Source: Echinostoma caproni (taxonomy: Eukaryota > Platyhelminthes > Trematoda > Plagiorchiida > Echinostomatidae). Taken from it: 64,000 nucleotides of DNA. The notes beneath the pieces are model-generated. The model was not told where the DNA came from and did no database searches. It saw nothing but the letters and a program-made list of their open reading frames with translations. Position numbers and translations under genes: made by a program. The DNA lies in the NCBI GenBank assembly GCA_900618425.1, contig UZAN01040804.1:1-64000 (forward strand). Direction: 5' to 3'. Below, piece by piece: positions 48,471 through 61,000 of this stretch; position 1 is the first letter of the stretch; every line of letters begins with the position of its first letter.

Positions 48471-51400
48471 AAGATTGAAACTTCAAAACAAAAGCATATC
48501 GACTGAAAATGACGGGTGAGTACGTGATTGCTGGTGGAAAGAATGGATTACATATGTATGAATAATTTATCCCCGTAAATCAGAACGCTCGAGAAATTCG
48601 TGTGTTTGTCAACATTTTGAGAAAGACTAAATCCATCTACTGTACCGGTTGATCGGGTAGTAATTCTATCGTTTTTCCTGTTTAGAGTGTGAAAATTTGT
48701 TATCATCGTTTGGAAATACAAAACGATTCATCTAAAGACAGGGAAAGAGACGAAGTTTTGTATGCTCTTTTTATAGAATTACCTTCATTTACCTGTGAAA
48801 GGAGAATGGTGGAGAACGTTCAAAATCATGGATTTACTTGAAAATACAATGAATATATTTGAACGAGAGTTGTACAAAAACCATTTTGCACTACATCTAA
48901 TTAAGGGTGAGGAATATTGCTCATGATTTCATTTCTCATTGCTTCTAAGTATTAGGAATTTAGGACAGAATTCGGGTGATAACATTGAGGGACAAGCATT
49001 ACGCATAATTGTGTATTCCTTTACCTTATGCGTTTTCTTAATGTGGATTTGATAATGAATCAATGTTTTTGAAACAAAGAACTTCGGGTTAGTATATGTG
49101 GGTATAATATTGTTTGTTTGTTAAATCACACTCATTCCACACTTACTTTGATACACTGCGAATCGTTAAATTTTAGTGACAGTTTTTAATTTCTTCCACA
49201 TACTCATATGCAGATTGAAAAGCACGATTTAGCTATTTTAATACACATGACGTACGTTTCGTGCTTGCCAGTAAAGGACAAACCAAATGGTATATATAAC
49301 CATAACACCATGCGTTAGGTATGACGTTGTTGGGAGAGAAAACAATTGTGGATGCAAATGTAAGCTAAAATAAGCCAGTGCGTTAACGTTTGCGGAATAG
49401 GAGTGTAGTTAAACACGAAAGAGCTGTTCACCAAACCCAGAGCTCAACCCAGGGAGAGATAACTCGTTTTCTTAGTTCGCTACTTGGTTTTGTAATGTTA
49501 CTCGGATAGTCACAATATCGGGTAGAAAAGAATTTTAAAATTTTAGGGAATGTAATCAGAGAACACTAGAGAACACATTTAGGTGATCAAAACGTATCAC
49601 ACCAGTAACATTATGTAGTATGTTTCACCGGGAGTACTAGACAGCAAAAGCAAACGGCCGAATACACGCAAGCATAATGCCGAATAAGTAAAACGTGGTA
49701 GAATTACCGGCATAATTTCTATCAGCCGTGTAGAGAGCAAGCTTTCTTAGAACATGTTCGAAACATTTAGATGTAATTTACACACTGTATTGATCTATGT
49801 AGGCGGGTGAAAAATAAATAAAATAAATAAATAATAAAGTTATTCATTCAACAGTTGTCGTAGGATTCTCGTTATTAAATGGACAGTTCCGATGGAATAA
49901 AAACAGTAATAGAGGTTGTTTTTTAATCGCTTCAGCAAATAACAGCTCCAAAAGATATGGTGAAGATTGTCTCTACGAGACCGGGACTCAGATAGTGAAA
50001 AAAACATACCAGATCGTTGAAATTTGAAGAAGCTGTGAAAAGAGACAGATATCGGTTTAAGTTTAATTTGAGTGATTGGTTAGGACTGACCATCCTTCAG
50101 ACTTTACCTTCACGCACATTCTTCAGGTCTTCCAGTGAACCATACATTCGAAAGCACCCAACTCGAGTTTCGCTCGTAATAAAACTCCTCAGTAATGCAT
50201 ATCAAACGGATTTCAAATCCCGGACGAGACGGTTCTTTGCAATTGCAGAAGGCTCTGTTTTTAGAACCCCGAGACCGTAGATTTTCGTAAAATGTAACTA
50301 GAATATGGTACAAAGAGAGAGAGACAAACTTTTATCTGATTTCTGATGTTCCGACGTTTATCGGATTAATTTGTTTTATTTTGTGATTCTGCTGTATAAG
50401 AATCCTTGCACAATGTTGCACACAATATGTCGCATTTGTCGTTATCAAGCGAGTCCCACCGGGAGTTTGCCGCTTTATAGGAGTTTGTCGGTGGGTTTGA
50501 ATATACGTAAAGTATGTGAAATATTTATTCCTTAAATATGTCCTTGTCTTTGGTTCAGTTGTCAAACGTTAGTCGAAATTCCGCATTGTTTATGAAAATG
50601 CATCTTCTTTCGTTACGTCAGATGCTTCGACAACACTGATCAACTTATGTTTGACAGTATCAAACTCTGCATGATACAACGACCAATATAAGCAAGCAGT
50701 TATTTTAGTTGAAATTGTTAAGTAATAGAACTTAAACCTCATTTAGTCTCACCAATCTGAGTAACTACTGGACGATCTTTTTAATTCGTTTGGGTCAAAT
50801 GCACTAGATCATTCGGTTGCAAAATCCGTGTTGGCATCGCTCAAAAATAACAATGGAATATAATAAGATAAAATATTGTGAGGTCATCATTCTTGAAAAT
50901 AAAATCCTTGTAAACAAGCCATGCAATTTGACATTGTTTACAAAATTTTGTTTGTTCAACTTCCGTTCTGTGGGCCATACAACGTAAATCCCATTGTTTT
51001 ACTCCCAGAAACGATGGTATATTTCTCCCTAAATTATCTTTGTCATTCTTACAAGATGATCATCATTTTGCAATTGGTTGAACGCAAAAGCATTTCGATA
51101 AGTAATGAAATGTGAATAAACGTAGCTTGCGCCAATCCACATGCTAGAGATGTTTTCATGTTGAAAACTGCACAACACTTTTGGAATAGTGACGGCGTTT
51201 CCATCACAAACCTAAATAATCAGAGGTGGGGCTGGTTATTCTAGAATCAAAGTATAATTTTGCAAGTGCGATCTTAATTTGTTATAATGTCTTGATGTTT
51301 TAAAGCAGGAATAAGTAACTAACGCAACACAACATAAATCGCATCAGTAAAATATGGCAAAATTGGCATCAGCTGAGCCAGGTTGAAATCACATTATTTG

Positions 51401-51529
51401 TCTTTTCTCCGCTAAAAAACATATTGCAACAAGTAGCGCGCAAGCCTCCTCAAGTCCTAAGCACAAATACGAAGTATACATGATAGAACCACGGAAATTT
51501 CGGGTTTCTGTCCTTTGGGTTTTTTTCAT
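48471..51529. other. No gene recognised
   Basis: Short ORFs only (at most 87 codons, 50017-50280 +). It holds the AAAT repeat at 49810-49838 and a 7-bp hairpin (CCCACCG 50455-50461 with CGGTGGG 50489-50495) around a repeated GGAGTTTG. Nothing codes recognisably. Confidence 0.5.
49810..49838. repeat. AAAT microsatellite, possibly a retroelement tail
   Basis: A run of AAATA/AAAT units directly after TGTAGGCGGGTGA. Such A-rich tetramer repeats often mark the 3' end of a non-LTR element on the + strand, but no ORF could be read upstream. Confidence 0.6.
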
Positions 51530-51692
51530 TTTACTTCCTTTTATTGAATATAGAAAGGTACACTTTTCAGGAAGGATGAAACGGACAATCAAAGAGCTGC
51601 CATACAATACAAAAATGGGGAAAGTGAGGCGGCGTTGGTGGGATTTGAACACTCGTCCTCCGGGGGGAAAAATGGTGACGTTACTACCGATG
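51530..51692 (-). mobile_element. tRNA-derived SINE, copy 2
   Basis: On the minus strand: a worn A-box region (GGTAGTAACGTCACC, near 51690-51676), a B box GTTCAAATCC (51650-51641), then CGCCGCCT and TTTCCCC, then TATGGCAGC and a tail ...TTCAATAAAAGGAAGTAAAATG ending at about 51530. The order and wording match the copy at 33.39 kb: CGCC(T), TTTCCCC, ATGGCAGC, CTTCC, TCAAT-AAAGGAAGTAAAA. The terminal GGCGGGGG pairing is lost here. An ORF over this stretch (51480-51794 +) is chance. Confidence 0.7.
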
Positions 51693-54600
51693 ATTTGTTT
51701 CCTTTTACTTGCATTTTTCAAATCTAATCAGGAAGATTTGGCTTCCTACCAAACGATGACTGCGTTTGGTTTGTCTATGTTCGAATTCACATAGGTAAAC
51801 TAAGTTTAGTAATTCATGGTTCTTTTGAAAATATTTGACTCAAAATTAACAAGTTTATTTCAATTCAATTTGATTTAAGGAGGATATAAAGTAGAACTAT
51901 GCTTTATTTTGTATATCGACAATTTTTCAGAATGCGGTTTGGAGAACTTCAGTGTGGAATAATATTACACAGATACAGAACAAAGATTACCAAATATGTT
52001 TTTTTCAATAAACTTACATGTGTATAAGATGGCGTCAAAAAGGTGAAGTCATCTTAGTGTACGTTGACGCTCCGGTTTCTATGACGGGGCAAATTTGAAT
52101 CACATGGGATTGAGCATCCATCTTCAATCGGCTTTCTATCTATGCTGTTTGTCTCTGTTTACCATGACAGTGAAGGAATCGTACAACATTATCACTGCAT
52201 CTGACAGCTTAGCATGGTTTGTTCCACCCTAAAGTAGAAATTTAGCTTCTATATGATCCCTTCATCAGATGTCTGTAGCCTCAGGCTTCCTATATTTTCC
52301 TATCACTACGCGTTTGACTAATAGCTGATTCGCGTGGTGTGTCTACGTAAATGAGCTTCAGACTGTCAGGACTAGCAAGGTTGCTTCTGCTTCCTTTGTT
52401 TTTTACTCTTACAAATTTTGAAGTACATCAATCAAAACTTACACAGGGACAGCCGTAGATGATTTCTGTTTTTTGATCAATAATCGTCATTGATTTTTCA
52501 CCACATAAAACCCTGTATTTATGATGTCACTCACCCCAGATGTCAGCTGAGCTGCCTAACTGCTCATTTTTTCAGTGCGAGCTGCATTAGTTGCTGCAAT
52601 AGGTAACCATGATGAATTGGACAATTTTTGTTTGAAATCCCCTTATTTGTAACTTACAAATTCCTATTATTCAGCTTAGAAAAGAACAACATTTTGTTGG
52701 AAATCAGAAATGATGCATGAACATCACCAGACTTGAGCTCAACAAGTTTCCTCACGGCAAGCGCCTTCGGCAAATTTCTGATACGTCTAGTCGGACGGAA
52801 GTTTGTTCGGTCAACCAAAAACACTGGTTTCTCTTTTTGGAAACCGCTATCACTAGGTTCACACTCAGAGAAGAATAGCTTTCTTTTAATTTTCGTGTTT
52901 GTGTTTAACATAATTAGTTTAAGCGTAGATTTACCGGTCGGTACGACATGCCAGAACTAGGGAGTATTAGAGTACCTTCCCGCAACGTGGCATAAAGCCC
53001 CAGCGTTTCAGGAGAAAACAATAAATAATGTGTCATTATAGACATGTGTGACAGAGAGAGAGCTTTATTTGAGATGCACGAATTTTATTAGGATGCTTTT
53101 CACACCATGAAAAGCCAAGAAGTGATAATCATAGAAAGCAAGAAGCTTAGCAAATTCGCTAGTCACTCACTTGCAGATTGAATACGTCATAAACGCTCTC
53201 GAATGATTTATTTCTTTTAGCGCAATGAAAGCAGTGTCATCACAATACTCATGGTGCATATGTGCGAATAAATGGCACAAAACGTGAGCTCGCAGCTAGA
53301 TTACAACGGTATTCAAAAGAGGTTGGACCCAGATGGTGATGTAATTTTACATTTAATCCTGGATTTCTTTTGTGCTTTTAGCTGTATCTGAATTTAAATC
53401 ACCAGGCATTCAGTTTAACAAATAAAACAACCTTTTAGTAAAGGACAACATCCTAATTGAGAATAATAGATTTTCAAGGGTTCTGAACTAAATTGTGTGT
53501 TAAATTTATATTGATAAAATAGCATTTGCAGTTGACCGTTGAAATTGACGAGTAGAAAACCGGTTGCGCAATAGTAATTTGCTGATTTCGGTTTCATGCA
53601 TAGGCAGCTGTTCCGGTGAACTGGGATGGAGTGAGCTGGGTTGGGGGATGAAACCAGTGATACGTGGAGTCGTAGTTCGGTTGATAAAGACTTCACTTCA
53701 GTTCATTGAATGATTCACTTTGACCATGGCTTATCAGTTGGTAGCGCAATCCAGCCAAAGCCTTTTCAGTCAGATTTTTGTAACATATATAGATATATTT
53801 GAACGTTGAATATGTAGATATTTTGCCGGGGTCAATGTTCAAACAAAATTACTTTCCGGTTTTCTGTAGTTTAGAGAGATGACAGAAGCTGACACAACTT
53901 CAGTGATAAACGAACTCGTCGATGTGAATGTATATTATGGGTTCGTTGTGCATCTTAATTCATCACTGGATTGAAATAATTTTTACTCTCATGATACTGA
54001 TATTGAGTTTAATGAGCAACAAAGCTAATGAACGCTTGCTTGCTCTAGGTTTAGATTGAATTCGGTCACGTCTTTCGACATTATTCGAAGTAAGTACAGA
54101 AGGTCCTGTTTTACTATTAGTTTCATTCAAAATTCCTAAGTTTAAAGACTTGGTGAGAAGCAAAACTTACTTTCAACCAAATGCTCTGTGATGATAAAGA
54201 TAACGTAAATATGACTGATAATGTAACTTTTCCACGCATCAGTACCTATCCAGATGTTCATCGAATGCGAGGCTCCAATAATTTGAATGACCCAGAACAC
54301 AAGTTTCCGTTACTTTGATGAACTGTTTAAAAAGGTTTACGGGTTATTGTTGATTGCACGAGTAAATGTGCTTTAATCAAAAGCTTGACAATTTCTTTAA
54401 AGTATGCTCGGTACTAGTAATATCTGACGGTCCATAGACAATGTTTTATCAATTAGAGACATACTTGCCTAAACTACAAGTGCAATCTAATCAAAATGCA
54501 TTACCGGTGGCCATGGCAAGGTGTTTTTGCATCCAATTTCCGCAGTGTAATACAAAGGATTTGAAAGTTGAATGCGTTGCGTCGGTCAAGTCGGTAAGTA

Positions 54601-57600
54601 GACATATTGCATGGACAAGATGGATGCGGGATAATAGAATACACGAGGTTTATGGGTGCAATAGACACTATATTGAGAATCTCGCGTCAGAAATAGATAG
54701 TGGCATAAACGGGAATCTTTTGTGAATAAAAACTGTTGATTTAAAATAATGTATCGTTAGAGATAACTGACGAAGATGAAAGTACGTCGTCCATAGATAA
54801 ATTGTGAAACCGATTCTTTCGAGTATATAAACAATAGATAACAATAAATGATTAAATCAGTGAGAGAAACCGTAACGAGCTATGGATAGAGGGAACTGTT
54901 AGTATTAGGCGCATGTATCAGATGAGGAAGGGATTGCGACACAGTAGTAAATCAGGTAGTAACAATAATAACACGGAGGCTTTTACAGCAAGATTCGAAA
55001 CATTAATCACCCAATAACGACGCGCAAGTAAATCTGGGCTGTGGAGTCTGAAAGTAGTATGAACAACCTTGAAGTTTCAATTTCTGGCGTACGCCACCTG
55101 CTTGTGAGAGTTTCCCATCTCGAGGAGCCGAAGTTTGAAAACACGCTTCTATCATGGAAATGTGTCATTCAGTCCATCCGAAATACTGCAAATCGAATTT
55201 GAGAAAGAACTGGGCAATAAAAGATGAATGAATCTTCTGTAGTCGACCGAGACGATGACCATACTATCCATTAAATCATCAATAGCTCCGTAATAGGATA
55301 TTTTGACTCAGTAACAGTACGGAACCGACGACCAACTGCAAGCATTTTATCTTCTCTAGAATGAAAAATTAAGGAACTATTTTTTTATCGTTAGAAGCTA
55401 CATCATTGGTAAATGTTTTCAACACACTTTTCATCACCCTTGAATCACACACGTGACGTAATTTGTGAAGTATAACTATTAATAGCTCCAGAAAAGCAAA
55501 TAATGAGATTTTATGTAACTATTTGAATAAAACGCAGAATATTATCACTTAGGAACGTGAACATTATGTTTCGCCGCCGGTGGTAAATTTACTCATGTCT
55601 CGATCGAGCAAGCGCACAGTAACAGCACCTTTTCGACCACAATGCATGCTTTGTACTTCCAAAGCTCGTCTTCTCGATATCGCAGAACGTCACACTAACT
55701 CCACCCCTTTCAGTTCAATACCCACGGATTATAACTGGAACAAATCTTATGAAAGTTGTAATGTAGAAAAGACTGAAAGGTTACTAGCCACGTGTAAATC
55801 TTTCCAGTGGAATCATTCAATCAATTCAAAGGTACAATCGTTTCGAAAGTAAGCAAAAAACATAAGTAAGTAAAGAGTAAGTTTATATCGCAAATGAATT
55901 TCAGCTAGTTTGCGTGGAAAAGAAAGTAGATATGTTTCAGAAGTTTTGTTAGACACCGGATAATGAAAGACTTAATGAAATGAGTGAAACCGCTATATTT
56001 TGTTACGTCAACGTTTAGACAAACATTGCAAAGGAAAAGTGACTAGGATTTGATAAATGTCATACTCTCAAGTAGGTACAGTACCTGCAACTGCAAATAA
56101 CATTTGAAATACTTTGAGATTAACCATAGTAAATCGATGAGATAAAAATTCTGCCATTCTCATGAGAGCAGGTGGTGCAATAAAGAGTTGCGACATTTTT
56201 AAATTTTAACCTTGAAATAGATAATTTTGTGTGAATGTTTGGGTTAAAAGCTGCCGTAATTCGGAGTGTACAGGTATATGCTTCTAGGTGGTTGCGAAGG
56301 TAAAAGAACACAAAGTTCACCTTAATGACGCAATCGGAAGATTATTTTTTTCGGTACGGTCCACGATTGCATTTTCAGTGCTCTTTATCCCCACAAAAGT
56401 CGCAACCATCTTCTCCATCTGCCTAGGGCGAAAATCCGACAAAAAACACAATCTGCAACAAACAGCCTTGAAATTGATCTTATTGGAAAACAATTTTGTA
56501 ACTTTAAGCAGCCGAGGTAAAAATCTAAAAAATAGGTGACAAAAAGCAAATAAACTTAAGCAGTGAGCAAATGATTATCAAATATGTTATGCTTAAACAC
56601 AAAAATAAACAAGTTGTGTTACAATGGCACGCCTACAGAGCATGTTATCCCGAATGGCATTTTAGAACAAAACAATACGCTACCTGCCCACCGGAATTCA
56701 TTCCCTCATTTTGTCCCCCTTTTGAAACTCACTTTGCAAATTAATTGAGGAATTCTATTGAAGGTCATACATGTTCTTGACCAAAACCAGAAGCCGAAGC
56801 ATGGAAATCTTCAAACTCAAATATTATATTTAGGCACTCCTACGTCTCTGTCAAAACAGCAAAAACGAGTTCACTGTTAAATGTTTGTTCCCCAAAAATC
56901 TTTTGTGGCGTACTTTGTGTATCAAAAGGTGTCTACCTTATGACGAACATACTTCTCACTAAAGATCTGGCAATAATTGCAAAAACGGTGACGGTGGTAC
57001 CTCGTACAAGTTGGAAAACAATCTTGGTACTGGAGGAGAATCTGAAAGACAATTGAGACTTTAAAGTAACCCTTTAAATTTAAAATAAGCATGACATAGT
57101 CAGAGTCCATGAACCATATTATCTAGGTCATATGTTACAATAATGCGCACATGTTGCCGGAGCATATGTATTACTTTAACCTCAAACAATCTGATTCGAA
57201 ATTGAGGCCAACTATAAAGTTAATGATCAATGAATAAATGCATCATTCTGAATAATCATGCCAGTATCATGCTTAGGTCCAATTATTTGCTTAGAACTAT
57301 TTCCTCAGAATAGAGGACACCTAAATCCATTCAATTCTAATTGAAAAACTTCATTGTTTCCAAACCAAAGGGAGTGGGATTGTAAATTTTCCCTTAGAAA
57401 TTTCAAAGTGCAGGAGAAGAATAATACACTCATCGGCAAAAGATTATTCCAACTTAACACTTCCCACCGGGGTATTATGATTGTTTCTGTTTTCAAGAAA
57501 CATGACGCAGGGTAGAACAATCGTTTGCTTTCTGTGATTCCTGATTATACTTTCACAGTTAACGCACGGGACAAAACGGAAGGATAATTAGAAAATTGTT

Positions 57601-57734
57601 CACTTTTTGGGCCATTTGATTTGAGGGGGGGGAGAGTGCTATTCCGAAAGGATTACGGTGCTGTGTGTGGATTAAGAGATAGTGTCATGCTAGTAGTTTT
57701 ACAATGTTGTGCGTGGGTTTTTCATAGGGAGAGA
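51693..57734. other. No gene recognised
   Basis: Short ORFs only (at most 94 codons, 54441-54725 +). The stretch 55060-55200 reads as a Leu/Glu-rich helix-like segment (VSISGVRHLLVRVSHLEE) in one frame and could be a decayed ORF1, but this is weak. Confidence 0.45.
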
Positions 57735-58090
57735 TTACTGACCACACACGGATGATCATTCATACTGCTATCATCTGGGTTCCTATGGTATTGTTTCTAT
57801 CAACGCTGATGGCAATCTCTGCTATCGTTACTGAATTCCATATTTGCATTACCGTCAACCAGTTTGGTATTTTGATTGGGTGAATCGCTATGCCGAATCT
57901 GTGTTGCTTTCTTCCAGTTGACCGCGTGATCACTGTCAACCAGGTGACTTAACAGAGTGCTCGAAACAGGATTAATTTTGTCGCTAGCAAGACATTTCAA
58001 GTGGTGTTTTTGGACACACTCGGATAACCGCCTGCTTGTCACATCCGAGTTTCCCCGTTTGAAATGTTCCCATTACGACTGCACCAATCA
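57735..58090 (-). pseudogene. GIY-YIG endonuclease remnant, probably Penelope-like
   Basis: The minus strand from about 58082 reads EHFKRGNSDVTSRRLSECVQKHHLKCL, quoted here only as its blocks: VTSRRLS, then the helix ending KHHLKCL, then SSTLLSHLVDSDHAVNWKKA and QIRHSD. This order (TxRRL...KH, then HL...DHAVNW) is that of GIY-YIG nuclease domains in Penelope-like and related retroelements. The GIY/YIG strand itself is not clearly present upstream and the late catalytic Glu region ends in stops after CHQR. It is a fragment. A cellular SLX1-like GIY-YIG is less likely, since no neighbouring domain was found. Confidence 0.45.
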
Positions 58091-61000
58091 AATCCACTAG
58101 TCATTCGGATTGTTTGTCTCATTTGAATTGAATTTCCAAAACCTGATTTCTCCTTTCATGGGTATTGTGTTCATTGAAAATAGCCGCTTGCTTGCTTTAT
58201 GAATGCTGATCAACGTGGTTAAGTGAAAAGTGCAAGATATCTGATGGCAAACGGTGCATGCTTAGTTAAGATTATTCGGTTTTCACAATTGAATCAGTAC
58301 GACACAATAAGTCAAAATGTTTAGTGCTAACATCACAATTTACACACAAACACATGCGTTTCAGCTCTTTATCAGTTGCATATTTTTCTTACAGCATGTT
58401 GTTCACTTTTACGTTAGGTGCATGATCAAAATATTTTTGTCCATCTGAACAAACCGTGTAGAACACCATTACTGAATTTAAACTAATAAGACGTGATTCT
58501 ACCAAATAAAATATATTCTAAAGCAAACTCTTAAATTGATTTTTGGTCTTGCTTATCTAGTAGAATTTCGGAAGGTTCTCGGCCAGAAAATATTTCACAG
58601 ATGGTTTAGACAGATGGTACTTCTATTTACTTAAACAATTACCCATTCATATATATTTGTGCCGAAAATAGCAGCCCGTAAAACTTGTGGTGTCATGTAT
58701 TCAACTTGGTCAGTTGTTTAAAATATAAAGAGCTTTTAAATACTAGTGGTTCCAATGAGCATGTCTTGCCTTTCACTTACACCTTTTGTAAGATTTATTC
58801 CATTCCATTATGAATGAGCCTTTAAAAGTTTCCAAAACAGCATTCGTGAAGCTAATCTTTCTTCATTTTGGTAACTGTACTCGTGAACGTCAGACGTCCT
58901 ACTAGTGAGTTGGATAATGAAAGCCGCAGACGATCGATAAAATCGCCATTGGTTGGAGTGGTAAATAGTGGGAATCGGCTTTGATTGTTCACAGAGGAAT
59001 GCATATTCAATTGATAATGTGTAACCACCTGGGTCCACTTGGCCTTCTATACCATTCACACTAGAGCAGATTGGCTCATGCAGTTGGGACGAGGTTTCCC
59101 CTACATTGTGAGTGAACAATCTGATACTAAGGGTTTTTACGTGAGTAAATTTTACCAGATAACTATCATGTCTTTAATACAAACGTGCTGTCCGGATCGA
59201 CGCGATGACTAATGTTAAGCAGATGACATAGGATGAAAATAAAAGTCGCCAATATATATTCCTGTACCACATTGAATAATGTTCTTTAACACTCGATTGA
59301 AAGCTTGTATTAGGTGTCCCACAGACCAACTCTACAGTGATGAGACTAACTTCGACCGTTTGTCTTTCACCTATATTTGAAGTATGCTGTAGTAGAGAAC
59401 TCAAGCAAATTTCGCTTTAGTCGACGGGAAGTTTGAGTAAATGCCAGATCTGGGGGAATGATTACTCTCTAATTTCAAATGACTTTTCAAAAATTACATT
59501 ACCCGTTAGTCTTTATAGGAATATTGTCCCAGGTTAAGTTGTCTGCATATTTCGATGAATGATTTTGTGAACGCAGCCGTGATTTTTTGCAAAATCGGAT
59601 GAATTAAATCAAACTTGGCATTTGAGGCAACTGTTGACCTTAGGCTGCAGGTTACGAAGGTTAGGTACAGAACTGTATTCCTATTTAGTTGCAGGGTTTG
59701 TTATTTTGGAGAATGCTGCACAAATCCTCATAACATCATCTTTATAGACTAACTCCTAGCTCAGGCTACCTCTACCAATAAAGGGCCATTGCATTTGCTG
59801 TACTTATCCTGAAAACGCTACCGCGATCCCAATACCCTTTTGGTGCATTCCAGCTAAGCAGTGCAATATTTTTCTTGAATAAATACACCAGCAATATCAA
59901 TGTTTTTCTTATAAGCAATCCAAAACCCCAACCCGTTTCACTTCATCCATTCATGATATTACATTGCCGGTGGGTCAACGCCTGCAAATGATAATAGGGT
60001 TCCCTCAGTTCCTATTGTCTTTATTTTTTGCGATTAATGTTATTGGTATGGTTTCTATTACCGTCGTATTTCTCTGCAAAGAGACGATGGTTCATACTGT
60101 TCTGGGTTTCATTCAACAGAGCGACTCTTAGCACAGAAAGCGGTTCGTTCTTTCATCTGCCTGTGTCGATTGATGGGATATGTCGCTGCGCACAATAGTC
60201 AGACAGAAGCTGTTGACGTTTTTCGTCGGTTTCAGTCCGTGCTCTACAGGAATCCATTGTGTTGTTCGCCATTTGGGTAGGTGGCGATTGTGTAATTATA
60301 ACGCGGCGTCAATGTAAATGCGTTCTGCTTAACTTTATTCGTGTATTCAGGTATCTTTAATCAATCAACGACCGAAAATCACTGTCATTCTAGCATGAAT
60401 ACAAAAATAAACCATTTCGCCTGCCCATAAATTGCCCCTTTTCGTAATTATTGCATTTCGTTGTACTGCATTCACGTTCATGTCTTGCTTTGTCTGTTTG
60501 TTTAATCTATATTAATTACGACAGGATAACGCACTTATTTCTGCATTCTTTCGTAAATCAATTAGGTCCTTTTTGTCTGTGAGCTTCCACTTGATAGACA
60601 AAAGGCGGAATGTCATTGAACGTCATCATTAAATACGTGAAGCATGCGATTCTGTCATGCAGCACAGAAAAATTCCCATTTTTGGTTATGTTCGCAATGG
60701 AGGTACAGGCCAAATAACGCTTCGCATCTTCAGATGCAGACTTGCTCGTTGAACTCTCCTAGAGTTTCAACGTAGTTACGTCTGAAATGAAAATGATAAA
60801 GCACCATAGGTGATCACATTTACCGTGATGGCGGGAAAGACATTTAGATGAAAAACTTTCGAATCGGAGGACAGAACTTCAAAATACAAGCTGGTAGAAC
60901 CGAACGACATAGACAGAATACTCACATGTAAACAGCTTGTTTGCTAAACTAAACTCAATTAAATTATATTCCTGATTATAACTTACTGTTTATCAATGAA

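Noticed and set aside
53726..53760. TATCAGTTGGTAGCGCAATC resembling a tRNA D-arm / A box
   Set aside because: No B box at a fitting distance and no acceptor pairing.
57625..57633. Run of eight Gs as a G-quadruplex
   Set aside because: Only one G run; the four needed runs are not present.
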